A program made the position numbers and the translations under genes. The notes under the pieces are model-generated. The model did not search any database. It saw only the letters and a program-made list of their open reading frames with translations, and was not told the DNA's origin. A stretch of DNA of 64,000 bases, taken from the NCBI GenBank assembly GCA_030562195.1, contig CM060203.1, positions 6,524,208 through 6,588,207 of the forward strand. Reading direction: 5' to 3'. Of the stretch, positions 47,400 through 61,384 are shown one piece after another (within the stretch, counting starts at the first letter, position 1; the number at the start of each line of letters is the position of its first letter). Source of the stretch: Nipponacmea schrenckii (Eukaryota > Mollusca > Gastropoda > Lottiidae).

Positions 47400-49700
47400 T
47401 TAAAATTTAACATTTGCCATCAACAAAGTATTATTTTTTGTTTTATATGATATTAGACTTTCCTTAAAAATGGTCAAAAGTCGTGTAGTGCAATAAGGGT
47501 TTAATTTAAAGTTTAAGGCAAGGTGTTTTTTATCAGGCGGCAACCGTTCTGTCATAAATTGGTTTGTGATAGTTTAAAGCAAAAAACAAAACCGGGTTTA
47601 AACTTTAAAAACAGCCAATGACGGTTGTTGAAGCCTCTTATTGATCTGTTCTTGAATACCAATGAAATGTTCAAGACTTTGGTAACTTTTAAATAAATGG
47701 ATTGTTTCAAGTAGGGTTGCATGATATTAATCAGTCAACTTTTAAAATGTTCTTTTCAATTATTAACTTTGAGCCATGATATATATCTTCTAGACTATTT
47801 CAATTGTCAAGATTGATTCATAGAAACATTTTTCATCAGCAGTTTTACTAAACGTTTGACCTTTTAAAAAATTATTCAAATGATCCTTGAATGGCGTTTA
47901 ATAGTTGATACATATAACACAGAAGAAGTCTTTATTGATTACAACTATTGTTTATTGTTTCAGCGACGAAAAGTTGTCTTTAAAAAAACATTCTTCAACC
48001 TTATGTAAAAAAGAACCCATTTAACTATCGCAGAATTTTATATATTTTGTTTGATACAGAAATAAATATCATTAGAATCCCCTCAAAGTTTCTTTTGTAC
48101 TTTTTTCAATTCAGCGGGTTTTGGGATTGGTGCAATGAACAATCTTAAGCGAAGAATTCCTTTTGAATTGTGAATATCTTTGTTGATCAAGAAATTGATC
48201 AAGAAATTAAATGGGCTAATACGATGACAATGTATACGATGACTATGCCTAGGCATAATTTTTTTTTTCTACTTTCTCACTCAATACGAAGGCTACTCAC
48301 CACAGCCCGCAATCGACCTTTCGACTGCTACTAGTAATAAATCAGACTAGTATGATGCTCTATTGCATTATACACATGACATGTTACAAACAAGCTACCC
48401 TGATCGACGAGCTTCTGTTATGACCCTGGCGCGCCTATACTCAAAGTAGATTGTCATGTACATCTGAGTAATCCGATATTCTACGTAATCCGACATCATT
48501 TTCTGGTCCCGACTTATTTCCATCTTTTTCTTGTTTTGAAAAAAGTATTCCGACATTCTGTATATTCCGAATCACTAATCAGTGTTCCAGACAGTCAAAG
48601 AAATGTGTATAACCCGACATCTAGTCATCGCCAAACGAAACTTCGCATCTTGCCTAGCTCCGTAGACTCGTAGATCTAGACACGAACCTAATGACAGCCA
48701 TCTTGTTCAACGATATTAGTTGAATGATAAATCATGCATCAAATTTAATATTACAAGGTCTGAAGGATATCAATAAGTTGTCAAATGGTGAAAATATCCC
48801 AAATTTTAACCGTATGTATTTACTGAAGAAGTTGCAATATTAATAGTGGAAGCGTATCTGAGTTACGAAACTAGAAACCAGAAAGACGATTAGGAGAATT
48901 TTTCAAGACATTTCGCATCAAAATGAGTTATTTCGTCCTCATTAACATTATTGTGATTACATTTTTTACGTCCTCTTTTAAAGAGCACTTTTTCCTGTAT
49001 TGTTTTTTTTGTAAACATTATTCAGCCGATTCTTTGAAGTTAAGAAAGCTTTTCAATTTCAATCTACACTTTTTACACAATAGTAAAATTCGTGAGTATT
49101 GACAATCAAAGCACGGCCTTGTATTTGGGCTAGACAATTCTTTAATAATTGCAAGAATACCATCTTCTAAATAGCTCAATTTAAATAAGATTTTCTGAGT
49201 ACTTTCGTTGCAAAGACAACAGCCTATGGCTTAATCGGTTTGAGCGATGTGGAATCCATCTTGAATCGGTTTGTTTACATTAAGTCGTTTCGTCTTACTT
49301 TCGGTCTCCGAGAGCTAATGTCTACGCGTGAACTACTTTAAACATGGATGGTCAATAGGTCAGAGTAATATCTCCGATAGGTAGAATTTCTTTGCTGATC
49401 AAGATGCTTCATTGCTAATAGGACAATCGCATATTTTATTGATAATCAGGATCATTTCACATAAAAACAAAGGTCGCTGAACTAAATGCCGCTGATTAAT
49501 CACCGCCAATGACCCTCTGCCCTTACTGATGGGGCTCTTAGAATTATACGACAAATTGTTAGTGATTATTAGTGTTTTGCCTTACGCAGAAGAATTCACC
49601 TTTGGATTTCGGTACAGGTTGAACAAAAGTAAGCGACACGTAGAAAACAAATGTTTATCGGTGATATATTTCGAAAAAGGCGTATTATTATTCTGATAAA
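47400..49700. other. Intergenic, nothing coding recognised
   Basis: The first 60 bases share the 3' flank of gene A. The remainder is AT-rich and lacks convincing frames. A segment at 48.46-48.61 kb repeats ATTCCGAC/AATCCGACAT motifs and may be a repeat relic. Confidence 0.4.
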
Positions 49701-49716
49701 AAGTTAACAGAAAAGG

Positions 49717-49784
49717 CCCCCGCACACGGAGAGAAAATAGCGCGCGCCACTTACGCCCGACTAGTAGCACACCGTGTGCGGGGG
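49717..49784. repeat. GC-rich stem-loop
   Basis: CCCCCGCACACGG at 49717-49729 is perfectly complementary to CCGTGTGCGGGGG at 49772-49784. A related ACACCGTGTG recurs near 49870, inside a GC-rich island of about 200 bases. It looks like a small MITE or its end. The minus-strand open frame across it is probably incidental. Confidence 0.55.
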
Positions 49785-50344
49785 ATTTTCGGTGTGCATT
49801 TGGCCACTCGTGGACGTGCGGAAAATATCTGTCGTGTTTGATATTTCCGGCTGCGTGTGGACGATGGTACACCGTGTGTGGGCTACCGTGCGCTACTTTC
49901 TCAGGCGACAGATTCAATGTGCAGATTCAATGATCTAGGCCTAGGACTAGGCCTAGATCATACCAAAATAGCCCCATGATAAAGGGCGTGTTTTTAAGAT
50001 AGCTATTGTCACCCATCCTCAGAACTGAATTATTGGTGATTTCTTAAGAATACCCTAGTTCACATCCCATTATCCTTGTCATCTGAGATAAATTTCGAAA
50101 AGGCTCTCTATCTGACCTCATTAATATTATAAGGCCTGTTTAATGAAATTTAATGACCCTGGGTAAAGGCCCACTCTTTGTTAGTTGAGGGGTCTCTACC
50201 GCTAAAATAATCTTTATAATAATATTGATAATAATTACGGTAATGAAGACAATTGTACTTGCTTATTTGAATCGGTCTAGATTTGAATAGGCCTAGGCCT
50301 ACATATGCCTGCCACTGATTCTTTTTGTAAAAAATTTCAGAGGC

Positions 50345-50524
50345 ATGAGTGAACGATTGAACAGGCGAAATTGCTCTGGATCATCTGCATTGAGGTCGTT
50401 GACCAGGTTATGGAATATTCCTCGCTGTCGTCGACGTCGAATCCAGGCTCTACACCGAATCTTGCGACTAGCCGCATTTAGTCTACAACGTCTACGACTG
50501 ATTACTAGTAATACACTGTATTAA
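50345..50524 (+). CDS. Possible small arginine-rich coding exon (59 aa)
   Basis: The frame opens at ATG 50345 (MSERLNRRNCSGSSALRSL) and closes at TAA 50522. A good acceptor (TTTTTGTAAAAAATTTCAG) lies just before it and AATAAA at about 50649 after it. Base composition is clearly less AT-rich than the surroundings. The middle is RCRRRRIQALHRILRLAAF, an amphipathic-looking basic stretch. I recognise no family and found no partner exon. It could be a terminal exon, a small ORF or chance. Confidence 0.3.
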   Translation: MSERLNRRNCSGSSALRSLTRLWNIPRCRRRRIQALHRILRLAAFSLQRLRLITSNTLY

Positions 50525-50869
50525 ACGATAACCATAAAGAGATCATGTGTCTAAAGTATATGGAAGTCTTTTCGACGAGTTATGGAAGTCATCGTATTTT
50601 TTGACAAATATTTTATGAGGCTTGATTTATCACTAACGTAACTTCCCCTAATAAAATGTTTATATTTTTGTTCTAACAGACAAAGCTAATATTGTACTTA
50701 AAGTCAAGGAATAGCAATACTGACATTTGCCCCGGGCCCCTTTTGTGGATGAGGCCATACGATGGTTGAAGGTAAGAATAGAGCCTTCACTGTTTGAAAC
50801 TCAAATAGAAAAAACACAAAAAGCGACGTAAATTATGATAATGATAATTCAGACACGATCATACATCAG

Positions 50870-51720
50870 TCTTATTTATATACCACTTGGCATGTATGGC
50901 ATAAACAAAGTGGCGTTAGTAGCGGGGGTAGGGGGCAGGGTGGAGCTAGAGACCCCCCCCCCCCACTAAACACACATAGAACTTGAAGAACCCTTGCCCC
51001 TCTCCCACCCCCCCCCCCCCCCAAATGAGATCAGTCGCTGCGGTTGTGGAATAGATGCGTATGTAAAACCAGTGATAATATAAACTTTCCCTATATTTTT
51101 TTGTTTACATGATTGCTTGATTGTTTTGAGGAAGTTGAACAATAACGCTTTTGCAGCATTTATAGATCTTTATCAGGACGTTTTCAGCGCATTATTTCGA
51201 CTTTGCAAATTCGGAATTGCAATTCAAGTATCACCGGCGGCTTTCAAACGCAGCTTTTCTTGTTTAAACTCATTTGAGAAATGCAATGACAAACATTAGA
51301 TTAAGCGATCTCGGAGTCTTGCATTTTGAGCTAGAACTCACTGCGTCCATTGACCTAGATGATTTCATTTGACAGACACAAGAACGTGAGGATATATTAA
51401 GAAAACTAAAAACGAACGATACACATATGAAGTTGAGACTTATATTGTTTTTCAATTTTACAAAAAAAAGTACGCACCAAATGGTTCGAATTCAGTCTTT
51501 ACAATTTTTTTTTAAAATTTCGGTTTCCGGTGATGGGGAAACATACCTCTTCAGCCACTTCCCTATCCCAGCAAGTGCAGATAGTGCCGCTGTGGGGTGC
51601 TTGGATTGTCTTAGGAGCCCCTCCCCCATTTCTAGTACCTGCCCCTTCTTGCCCCCCCCCCCCACTCACCACACCCAAACGAAAAAGTCTAGTTACACCA
51701 TTGCATAAAAATAATCCGAG
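50870..51720. repeat. Poly-C-bearing repeat fragments
   Basis: Two stretches, about 50.87-51.03 kb and 51.52-51.70 kb, are GC-rich with long C runs (50947-50965, 51007-51022, 51652-51663) and CCCCTCCC-type composition. They appear to be fragments of the same dispersed repeat. Nothing coding is seen. Confidence 0.4.
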
Positions 51721-51905
51721 AGTCTATTTGCTTTGATATCAAGTAATAGTATTTACGGCACTGACGTCTTTATCAAGAGCGTGTTTGTGAGTAGTGGTAA
51801 TGTATTTTAGAAGAGACTGTGGGGTGTAACGTGTTTGTTTATCCTGATCTGACTGATTTTCATCGAATTTCTATTGATCAAAACAATTACACAAGTAAAT
51901 GTGTG

Positions 51906-51992
51906 TAGACTGGACCAGTCTCTTCTATTTATGATTGAAAAAAAAAAAAAAATTGAGTAAACTTGTATCCTACGAGATAAGTTTTTTTTAGT

Positions 51993-52029
<37 letters not shown>

Positions 52030-52068
52030 AGACTGACCAATTTATGGAGAAGACTGGACACCAGTCTA
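51906..52068. mobile_element. Short MITE-like element with A/T tracts
   Basis: The left end TAGACTGGACCAGTCTCTTC (51906) is matched in inverted form by the right end, which closes CCAGTCTA at 52068 and contains GAAGACTGGAC. The interior is an A run (51938-51952) and T runs (about 51980-52025). It is 163 bases long and noncoding. The TIR match is imperfect. Confidence 0.45.
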
Positions 52069-52999
52069 AAATGTGTGTTGTGTTGCAAAAAATCAATTGT
52101 AGTATACAGTACTGAACAATAGAGTTACCTCCCGTACATTACATTACACCAACCAGGAAAGCCAGGAAGTACGCCTTCAAGATCAATCAGATGAGCTTGG
52201 AAATACATTAATGAAAATTAGTTTCGCGCCTTACTTTCCCCACTCCCCGTTAGATAAATGAAGACGTGCAATATCATAAGAAAGTAAACAAAAAATGATG
52301 CACTATCATGTAATTAAGTGCACACAAATAACAAATTTATATTTAAAACCATATATAAATTAGACCATAACACGACCATTTTGGTGTTGTTGCGATCAGA
52401 TGGTTTGTTCGTTTGTTCGAGAATCCAGAGCGTGATAAGCACATGATAATTTATATGCTTGAGTGATACCAGTTTATTTATCTCTCGTCAGGAAATCTTA
52501 TTGACAGATCATCAACGCACGTGCATAATGCATATTGTCAACAATAACTGACAGCATACACGTGTGGTTATTCAGTCGACATGAACGTGCCGAATCATGC
52601 GAGCAAATTATGCAAATAGATATAGAATTAAGAGCACCATCTGAAAGTTGGTCGATGTGGTTTGTATTTTGAATCTGTCATAATTAGAATTAAGAAAAAC
52701 ACAAAAGATAGATTGACACAAGGCAAATCTTATCCATGGACCAGGAATCTTCTACTTGATTTCTCTCTTATACGTCAGGTCACCGGACCAAATCTTAGAA
52801 GTCAAAGGTTACCTGCATATCTTAACCTGCATATGAAACAAAAGGATTTTTTTTTTCAAAGTTTTTTGAAGCCTGCTTATCCGTCACTTAACATGTCTTT
52901 TACATTTATTGATAAAATATATTTAGACCTTACCAACTGATGTGTTTGAAAATATATTAAAGAGAATGTCCAAAACAGCATTTGTTTCATAGAAAACAA

Positions 53000-53340
53000 G
53001 TAAATTGTTGAACCGTTGTGTAAAATGTAACATAGTGATATATCTTATAAACGGATAATGACAATGTAAAATGGTGAAACGTTGTGTAAAATATAACAAG
53101 TAATGGTATATTATATAAACTGATAATGACAATGTAAATTGTTGAAACGTTGTATAAAATATAACAAATAATGGTATATTATATAAACTGATAATGACAA
53201 TGTAAACTGTTGAAACGTTGTGTAAAACGTAACAAGTAATAGTATATCTTATAAACAGATAATGACAATGTAAATTGTTGAAACGTATAAAATGGAACCA
53301 GTAGTGGTAAATCATATAAACTTTGATGACAATGTAAAAA
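53000..53340. repeat. 67-bp tandem array
   Basis: AATGACAATGTAAA recurs at 53057, 53125, 53192, 53261 and, in decayed form, at about 53325. Each unit also holds TGTTGAAACGTTGTG and TATATTATATAAAC. The repeat alone explains the long open frame on the minus strand here. Confidence 0.85.
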
Positions 53341-53499
53341 AAACCCAAAGAATTAATAAAATATTTTTTTATTTTTCAAGACAATTTATTCTTCATAAAG
53401 TACTTGTGTCGAATTCAAAATGGCGAAAGCCGGTGTCCTATTCTTTATTATCAAACAGCTTTTCTATTAGAAGCATTAAAACCAAAAATTAATTTTTGA

Positions 53500-56400
53500 C
53501 AGATATGAATTGTTTCCAGATTTTGGTTTCGCCTTAAATAAAAAAAAACATCCTCCATGGCACGTGCTTGCATAAATAAAACAAATTACTTTTGTTAGAA
53601 TTTTGAGGTTTTGTTGGATGAACAATATGGTCACGTGATCTGTCGTCTAGAAAGTAATTAAGAACTAATCCTACTTCGAGACACCTGAGATTTTAGAATA
53701 AAACTCACCTTATCTGGTTCAAAAATAAAAATAATAATTCGGATGGCCGAATGGTGTTTTTGAATTATGATTTGAATTCAATTTGAATTATGATCATGTC
53801 AGATTTTGACATGACGCCAAACATAAACTTCAGACTTCTGTTTCAATAATAAATGCAAAATCATGAATTTTAATCTAAAACATTGTTATAGTTTTGTATA
53901 AATCATATGATATATTAATTTAAATAAAAATATCGTGAGTGCAACGTAAATATGGTAATAAGAAATAAAGATATGGCTATAATATTTACGTGATGGAAGG
54001 GATTTGGTTGTCGAGATATATAATTTTCCTGTCACTGCGGGCTTGTGAACCTAAGTTGTTGTCCTTGTAAAATATAGTTGTTTGTTTGTTTCGTTCTTAA
54101 ATATTTATTTGACCAGCCAGATTTCAGCTATCTGCACTATAGTCATACTGTTATTTTACTTGATCAATTGATAAAACTGCACTACCTGTTCAGTCTCAAA
54201 TATTCAATCAGTGGCACACCAGGTTTATCATGATGTAGAATACTTTACCTAATTACCGATTGTAGAGCAGCGAATCGAGATAAATGAAATAAGTGTTTCA
54301 TAATCTTTATGAAAAAATTATATATAGCATTACGTTATTACCGTCTTAATATAGCTAAACTGAGCTCTGTCATCTGACAACGGAACAGTTACTTCTACAT
54401 GTACACTGTATATAAAAATCTGTTATTGAGTTTTTTTTATCTGGTAAAGTTGTTCACATGAACATACACCTAAAATTAAGCTCTGCCAACTGGTAAAGTG
54501 AATATAAGGAGGAATATCTATATGGCTGGAATTTAAGCTCGATGAAATAAAGATAGATGAAATAAGGTTCTATTAGCTTGTAAAACATCTGAAATTGATC
54601 TCTATCAACTGGTAACATATAAAACAGATACATATAGTTTTGATGACTATATTATATAGCTGAAAATAAATCAACCACGTAAACAATTATATTAAGGCAA
54701 CTGTATCCCTTTAATATGCATTCTATCAAATTCATTGTCAATCAGTGCTATGCAAAGAAAAAGGTTTTTGTATCCAATTTACATTTTAAATGAGATACTG
54801 ATAATAAAAGCCCGAATATTGTTTAAATTAAAGTCTTTGACTGACAACACCATATTTTTTACCTATTTTATACAATTTTTGTCGTACGATTTATTATTTT
54901 CCACTCTGTTTGAGGACTATTAGGTAATGCATTGATACAAATATACCATCTATACTAAAACATTGTTTTCATAAGTTAATAGAAGTTTTACCCCCCACTT
55001 TCCTGTAACATGCAAATTATTTTGAGACTTCGTTGATATTGAGTGCTTTCAGCACAACGAGCAACCAAAAAATCAACTGAACAGTAGCAGTGATATCAAC
55101 TAATACTCACTTGGACCATTTTAATTAAGTTTTCAATTTATTCTGAATTTTTATGTTCAATACGGATGTCAGGTGTAAAATATAGGGGTTCATTCTCCCT
55201 CTACTGTGTTAAACTGTTTATTAGAAAACGTAGGTGTTTTGTCAACCAATTCTGCTTCTCATTGATGCGCGTGCTATGACGTAGGTTAACGTAAGGTCAG
55301 GTAATTTAACATCACCGCGAGATTACGTTGTGAAAGCCATCTTTTGGACCGGAAAGTGGGGTTTCAAAGAATATTTCTTGACTTTTTTTTTAATATTCAG
55401 AGTAATTTGGGAGACTCATAAATATAGAGACATCGACGTGACAAGAGGTCACATGTCGTACACGTGTAGGGATAATTTCAGAAGGAAAATTGTAGGAAGG
55501 ACTGTATTATGAAATAGAATAGACAGTGGACAATAAATTTGTTTGTAATAGTCACTATTGTACAAGAATCATAATGGGGACCAACTTAAAGCTATCCCAA
55601 TAAATAAACTGGCCGATCGCTGGAAATATTAAATATGATTACATCTAGTTATCAATTGTTCAAAATGGAATACGAACGAGAATCCATTCTTTACATAGTG
55701 TTGTAACAGCTGCGATTATCTCCTCTAATTCTATTGGCTTTAAAACTTACATTATTTGCCATTTTCAAATATTATTGAATTACTTTTGGGGTTTGTTTAT
55801 TTAGAAATCCGATTTTCTTAGAATATTGAAATGTGACGGTGGTCAATCCTGATTACTGTGGGTCTAGTTTCAAGTGGTAATTGTTCCGATTAACGCCCAC
55901 AGGTTGTCTAGTGGCAACGGTTTGAGTTTAATATTATGAAGAAGTAAGGAGTTGACACACATCCTTGACTTTTGATCGCAAACGACATTTTCGTCGCATA
56001 GTCCTTAAAACCACAGTTCTAAAGATATAGTCCATACTATAACAGGGAGAGTAGATTTAAATACACATTAGGATTTGTAAATCTGTAAACTTACAATAGA
56101 AGGGCAATAGAGCCATCTAAACTACGGATATTTTGGAGAAAAATGCATGTTTTGTTTAAAACTGTAATCACATATGAAAATGATCTACACATTGATGAGA
56201 GAGTACATCTCTTTATAAGAGGCTGCTGTGTTCACAAACCAAATTAAAGTAGTCGTCTAAACTGATAAGAATGAGCCTATATATTAAAAATTTAAATGAA
56301 TACCCGCTAGAGCCGAACTGCGTTCAAAAAGGGAAAATCTCAAAACTGATTTGACACATAAAAAAATCAGTTTATTGTCCTTTTAAGATAGTGATCAAAA

Positions 56401-59400
56401 TTTATATATTGAAATATGCGGTCGCGTGCAGGCTAATATGTATGCTAATATGTCTTTTGTCCGTTATGGTGAATAGGACAGTTGACCATAATAAGTCAAA
56501 AATTATGTGATAGATCTTTCCAGTGGGGTTAATGTTCTGTAGCAATCTGTAAGAGAATCAAAAAGGATCTTGATCTTAAATTGGGTGTGACCAAGTATAT
56601 GAACTGAAATGCCTGCATAGAGATAGTACAGGGGATTCATAAAGCTTACAATATGAATAGACTAGTTGTTAAATCATATTAAATACTGTAGAAACAAGCT
56701 ATACATCTGAATACCCGCCGCCAATTCAAGCGACACTCTTTTATCTGCTGTATATTAAGCATACTCACATAAATATTATCACAGACATGTGCAATACAAT
56801 TTAACCACTGTCAACAGACAAGTGATTTTTAATGTTTTCTTTGACTATTTGCCGACGATGATTTCGTATTGTGTCGTTTTCTATTCGAAGATGATCAAGA
56901 AAACGAGAGAAAGAGTTTTCTCCCTTTTATTGTTTCTCTCTTCTTTTGTGTCCATTATCAAATTTTAAAGGTGGCTCAGCTAATGTCGAATTTGGAACTC
57001 TGATAGCATCGTCGAGCAAGTAGTTTTAGCATGAACTATATTTTTGATGAGGTTATTGATCTCTAATGAACCCTTCCGCTAATTTAAAGCTCAACGAAAA
57101 CATAACAATGTAATGCCTTGTAAAAAAAACAAACATACAGGCGTAGTGAACTCATTTCGTGGTTTTGTACACTTAAGAGATAACTTGGCTATTTCCAGAC
57201 CAAGAGATGGGATCTCAGCCTCTCCATTCAAGTTATTTCCACACCAGTGCTAAAACCAATGTTTAAAGGAAGAACCAGGCTCTCTGGACATTATCTCAAT
57301 AGATAAAAGCCCCTATATAAAGTCAATTTGACTTTTAATTTAAATTTGAAATGAATAGATAAAAATCAATTTAGAGTAATAATTGCATGTCATCTATAAC
57401 AATAGATGATGAAATAAACATCTAGAGTACAGTATTGGCTGTAGATTTGAACGAGCTGTTACTCAGCGATAGGACACCTCCTTTTTTAACTGTTGATTTC
57501 CACTGCAACAGCTTGGCTTGTAGATATTTTTAAATATATTGATAAATCGCTGTTTATTAACTGGAACCGTTATTCACACTTCTAAAACTTTGTATTAAAG
57601 CGGTTGCTAAAGTTAATTACATCTTTCGCACCCAAATCTGAAAGTGAAAGTTAAGTTTATATTCGATAACAATAAATATTACTTCAAGTGAATTCGTATC
57701 AGGTTCATCGACGTCAGAAATAAACTTAATTTTTTTAATTAAATTTTGATTTTTAAAGAATGACCAATTTTAAAACTTGGACAAATTAAGGTTTTGTTCA
57801 TCAGTGAACTTACCTGTTGACAAAACTATATGACAGAATCGCTCATTAATCCAATAAATCCTTAAAAAAAAAAGTAATAAACAAATTTAAAGGATATTTC
57901 GTTAGATTCTATGCTTTAGTTGTGGCACCTGGTTAGTCCAAACGATGAATAATGCTCTTATTGACAAAAAAAAAAAAAAAAATTCTTTATATTTAACTCC
58001 TTTTTGACATATTTTAAAAAGTTCACAATATTTCTTGTAAATTTGGCAAAAGGGCAATTTTTTAGAGTCAGATAATTATAATGTGACCGATTTTGCCGTT
58101 GACTGTTTGTTTTTCATGTGGTATAATGGCGAGACATTGATCCTGTGTCCATTAATGGTCAAACATAACGAAGATACTTTACCCCAAAAAGCAGGTGGAA
58201 ATGAGGCCAAGAAAAAACTAATAAAATAACTGAATGAATTATATTCAATTTTCTGGTTATTGGTTTGTAGGTAAACCATCAAAAGACGCCGACAAAAGGG
58301 CAGACATCTTTACAGCTGATTTCATCTGGTTTTGAATTATTAGAACAGCAATGCTTGAACAAATGAAATTACTGTAAGAAATATCTGTTAAATGAATGCC
58401 TATTGTGGCTTGTATACGCCATCAAATTTACAATATGCAATTTTTCTAATATGGTAGTGATTTTTACTTTTATAGTATATTAATGTGGTATACCAGCCAT
58501 CGTACTGGGCTGATTGAATGTGGTTGAATAGGGAATAAGTTAAGAGTTTTACATTTACACATTAAAGGTGCATGGGGAAGAATTTTCAGTTGGGAACTAA
58601 AAATTAATGCTAAAAGAAGATCCCGACGCGAAGTATCTCATTGTTTTATAATTTGGGGAATCCACATTACTAATGCTGTTTATCAAATAATTCTGTAATC
58701 TAAGCATGATAATTCACAAACATTTTTCGGTCGCTCAAAGAATAGATGTAGTAACGCGCAAAAATATATAGAAACGAAAAAAACGTATCATATAATGTAT
58801 ATATCAATGAATCAGGTCCGATATTTTACTTGAGTGTTTTTACCGTGCATTGCTCCTAATCTTTGTTGTATCCGCGAACATCCCTTAATCAAAACATCAA
58901 AACGTACATTTATTCTTCTCTGTATAATTCTAGAGAACACCGGGGCGTTTATGGGGATAGTTTTAATAAGAGTCAATTGAATAGAGAATCCAACAAACCA
59001 TTCATACTCAAAACTAACTGCAATTAAGCTCGGCCCTATATGTTTTATTAACAAAAGGGCCATAACAGGAGGGGCATGTATCATACAGTCAGTCTAGGAA
59101 ATGGAAAGTATTAGCACTTAATATCAAGGCATTTAATGGACCATAATCCTTTGTATATGCCAGCAAAACTTGCGAAACGTATATTGGCGTCATTCGTTCT
59201 AAAAAGCAGTTTTAGCCCAAAGCATATAAGTATTTGTTAAAGATTTGCATTATGTTTATTTTTTATTTTAGATTATAATATATAGCAATTTAATGGAAAG
59301 AGATAAACTGGATTTTCCGTCCTATGAAACTGTTCCTTCCATTATTAAATAACAAGAGGAGGTAAGTCCAATTTAATATTAAATCTTATCACATCCGTAA

Positions 59401-60700
59401 TCCGTGTTTCATTGGATTCAGAATAGAAAAAAATCTGGTCTCGTATCGATAACGAGATATCCTATGGAGATGCGAGAGATTTTAACTGTTATTTTATGAC
59501 TGGGCTATGGGCAGGATAAATCTTCCATTGAGTTAGTTTAAAAAGCCTTGAATACGCAGCACGCTTTAAAAGAATGTTTACATCATATTTTATGACCCTT
59601 TTAGGAGATGTCATCCACATTTATCCTGTTAATCCGAATACGTTTTGTCCGCATGGTTGTTACAAGCTAAGTTTACGTCGGATGCATTAAATGCGTCAAT
59701 TATCTTCATGTTATAATCAGTTTTATGACCCTTTTCAGAAAATTAAAATACCGTATTTTCTGCTAATCCGACTCCGTTCAGAACGCAGGGTCTTTACAGA
59801 CATCACGATCCGACTGGCGACATTTAGAACATTATTTTTGATTAATACATTGAAAGGGAGCTTTTGCGTCATATTTACGACCCTTTTATCCTATATTTTG
59901 TCTTTCATTCGACTGTGCTAGGATTTTTCAGAAAAGTGACATCTTACCAGAGACAACGGTATGCTTAAAATAGAACAATTTCCCTTTTGGTCCTCCGATC
60001 TGTCAGCTGGTCTATATAGATTGAAAAATAATATAAACTTTTTCGTTTCTTTGAAGTTGTGGGTGGCACAACACAAAATCTGATCAAAATTAAGATCGTC
60101 ACAGGATCAAGTTGATGCCACTGTCCAAATAACAATGTCCAAAGTCACAGTTCAAGAGTTTTAAACAGAAAATCTTAAAGAGTTCAATTTTGATATAAAG
60201 TCAAAGTAAGCAAATCTGACCAGTAATTTATTAAGTTACTTTCAGGTTATAACCTTAATTGCCAAGATATAATGAGCAAATTTGGCACATAATAAAAAAT
60301 AATGTGATGCATCTGTCAATGTTATTGCAAAGAGCCACGTCAGAAGAAATTGTAATTCTCTAATTTTATTTTTCTAATAAACTACACTGTCATATAATTA
60401 TTCCTTCAGTAATAAATGTCGTTCAATATAGGAGAAATAGGTGTAACGGTCGAAGATTATTTTCTAATAAAGTACAGAATAAGTCAATTTGAATAATCTA
60501 ATCGATAACATTACAGACAGATGATCTAAAAAATAAATAAACTGACACTTGAGATTGGGGTTTATAACAACAAATGTCAAAGGTCACGGATTGATCTTCT
60601 GTCTGCAGGTGCGCCACGGAAAATAACAGAACGATCTATGTTGTATGTAGTTATTTCATTTTCTCCGTGTGTGCAGATTTAGAATCAAGACATCGACCAC
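53500..60700. other. Gene-poor region upstream and downstream of Fer3
   Basis: About 7 kb of AT-rich sequence in which I find no splice-supported coding exon and no recognisable transposon. Open frames at 58.8-59.1 kb (minus) and 59.7 kb (plus) show no motif. It may hold Fer3 regulatory DNA or the 3' flank of a gene beyond the window. Confidence 0.4.
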
Positions 60701-60774
60701 AAAATCTGTAGAAGTAGCCGCCTGTGGTGTTTTAAGCTGGTCACATAAAGTTCCAGTACCTGAGGTCTTGAGTG

Positions 60775-61380
60775 TTATTCTCGATTTTCCACATTTTCAC
60801 GGAGTTCTTTGTCAAACTTTACACTTGCAGGCTTCATAAAGTTCATCTTCGCTTCACTCGGATCAGAACCGTTTAGTATCTGCGTCATAAATGAAATATA
60901 TCCCATTGCAAGTCGCAACGTTTCTATTCGAGATAAACGTCTTTCATATTTAAATGTTGGTACACGGCGTCTCAACACGTCAAACGCTTCATTTAGATTC
61001 AACATACGTTTGCGTTCGCGAATATTCGCAGCTCGCCTCTGAGCTAAAGATGGACAACGTCGTTTCTTACCGCGATCGTCTTTATAATTGTCGTTCACGC
61101 TAACGCAATCGAGAGCTGAATGTCTCGATGGGAAAGGATAGTCCCTCGTCCAAAATAAATTTGAAGGTAAGACTGACTGAAATTGCGATTCTGTTAAAAT
61201 ATTCGAAGGTGAATCTCGGAGATACAATGGCGGAATGTCAATTTCACATGGTGCTGTTAAAATCCCAGAACTGTTGTACAAATATCCAGAATAGGTTTCG
61301 TGTCCAGATCTGTTTTTGCACGAAAAAGACGTTTCATTTTCGGATTCCGGACCCGACGAACTACTCGAAATTTCACTCAT
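60775..61380 (-). CDS. FERD3L: Fer3/FERD3L-type bHLH transcription factor, single exon
   Basis: A 201-aa intronless frame starts at ATG 61378-61380. Residues 1-110 are Ser-rich and low in known motifs. A basic stretch ([12 protein letters not shown]) leads into the bHLH at about 114-168: basic region [12 protein letters not shown], helix 1 [15 protein letters not shown], loop TFKYERRLS, helix 2 [23 protein letters not shown] with [11 protein letters not shown] and YISFM is typical of Fer3/FERD3L rather than PTF1A or Twist. The usual E-box-contacting Glu is present. FERD3L is also a short single-exon gene in vertebrates and acts in neural progenitors. The tail after the bHLH is about 33 residues, with no known motif. 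The symbol is by homology. Confidence 0.9.
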   Translation of the reverse strand: MSEISSSSSGPESENETSFSCKNRSGHETYSGYLYNSSGILTAPCEIDIPPLYLRDSPSNILTESQFQSVLPSNLFWTRDYPFPSRHSALDCVSVNDNYKDDRGKKRRCPSLAQRRAANIRERKRMLNLNEAFDVLRRRVPTFKYERRLSRIETLRLAMGYISFMTQILNGSDPSEAKMNFMKPASVKFDKELRENVENRE

Positions 61381-61384
61381 TGTG

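Noticed and set aside
49582..49917. 111-codon minus-strand open frame
   Set aside because: It runs through the GC-rich stem-loop repeat; no domain or splice evidence.
52662..52940. 92-codon plus-strand frame rich in Lys and Phe
   Set aside because: Possible transposon remnant, but no motif could be named; chance frame not excluded.
52923..53348. 141-codon open frame on the minus strand
   Set aside because: It lies almost wholly on the 67-bp tandem array; the peptide simply repeats YNIPLFVIFYTT-like text.
58812..59084. Hydrophobic 90-codon minus-strand frame
   Set aside because: No family resemblance, no splice signals that extend it, and AT-rich composition like the surroundings.
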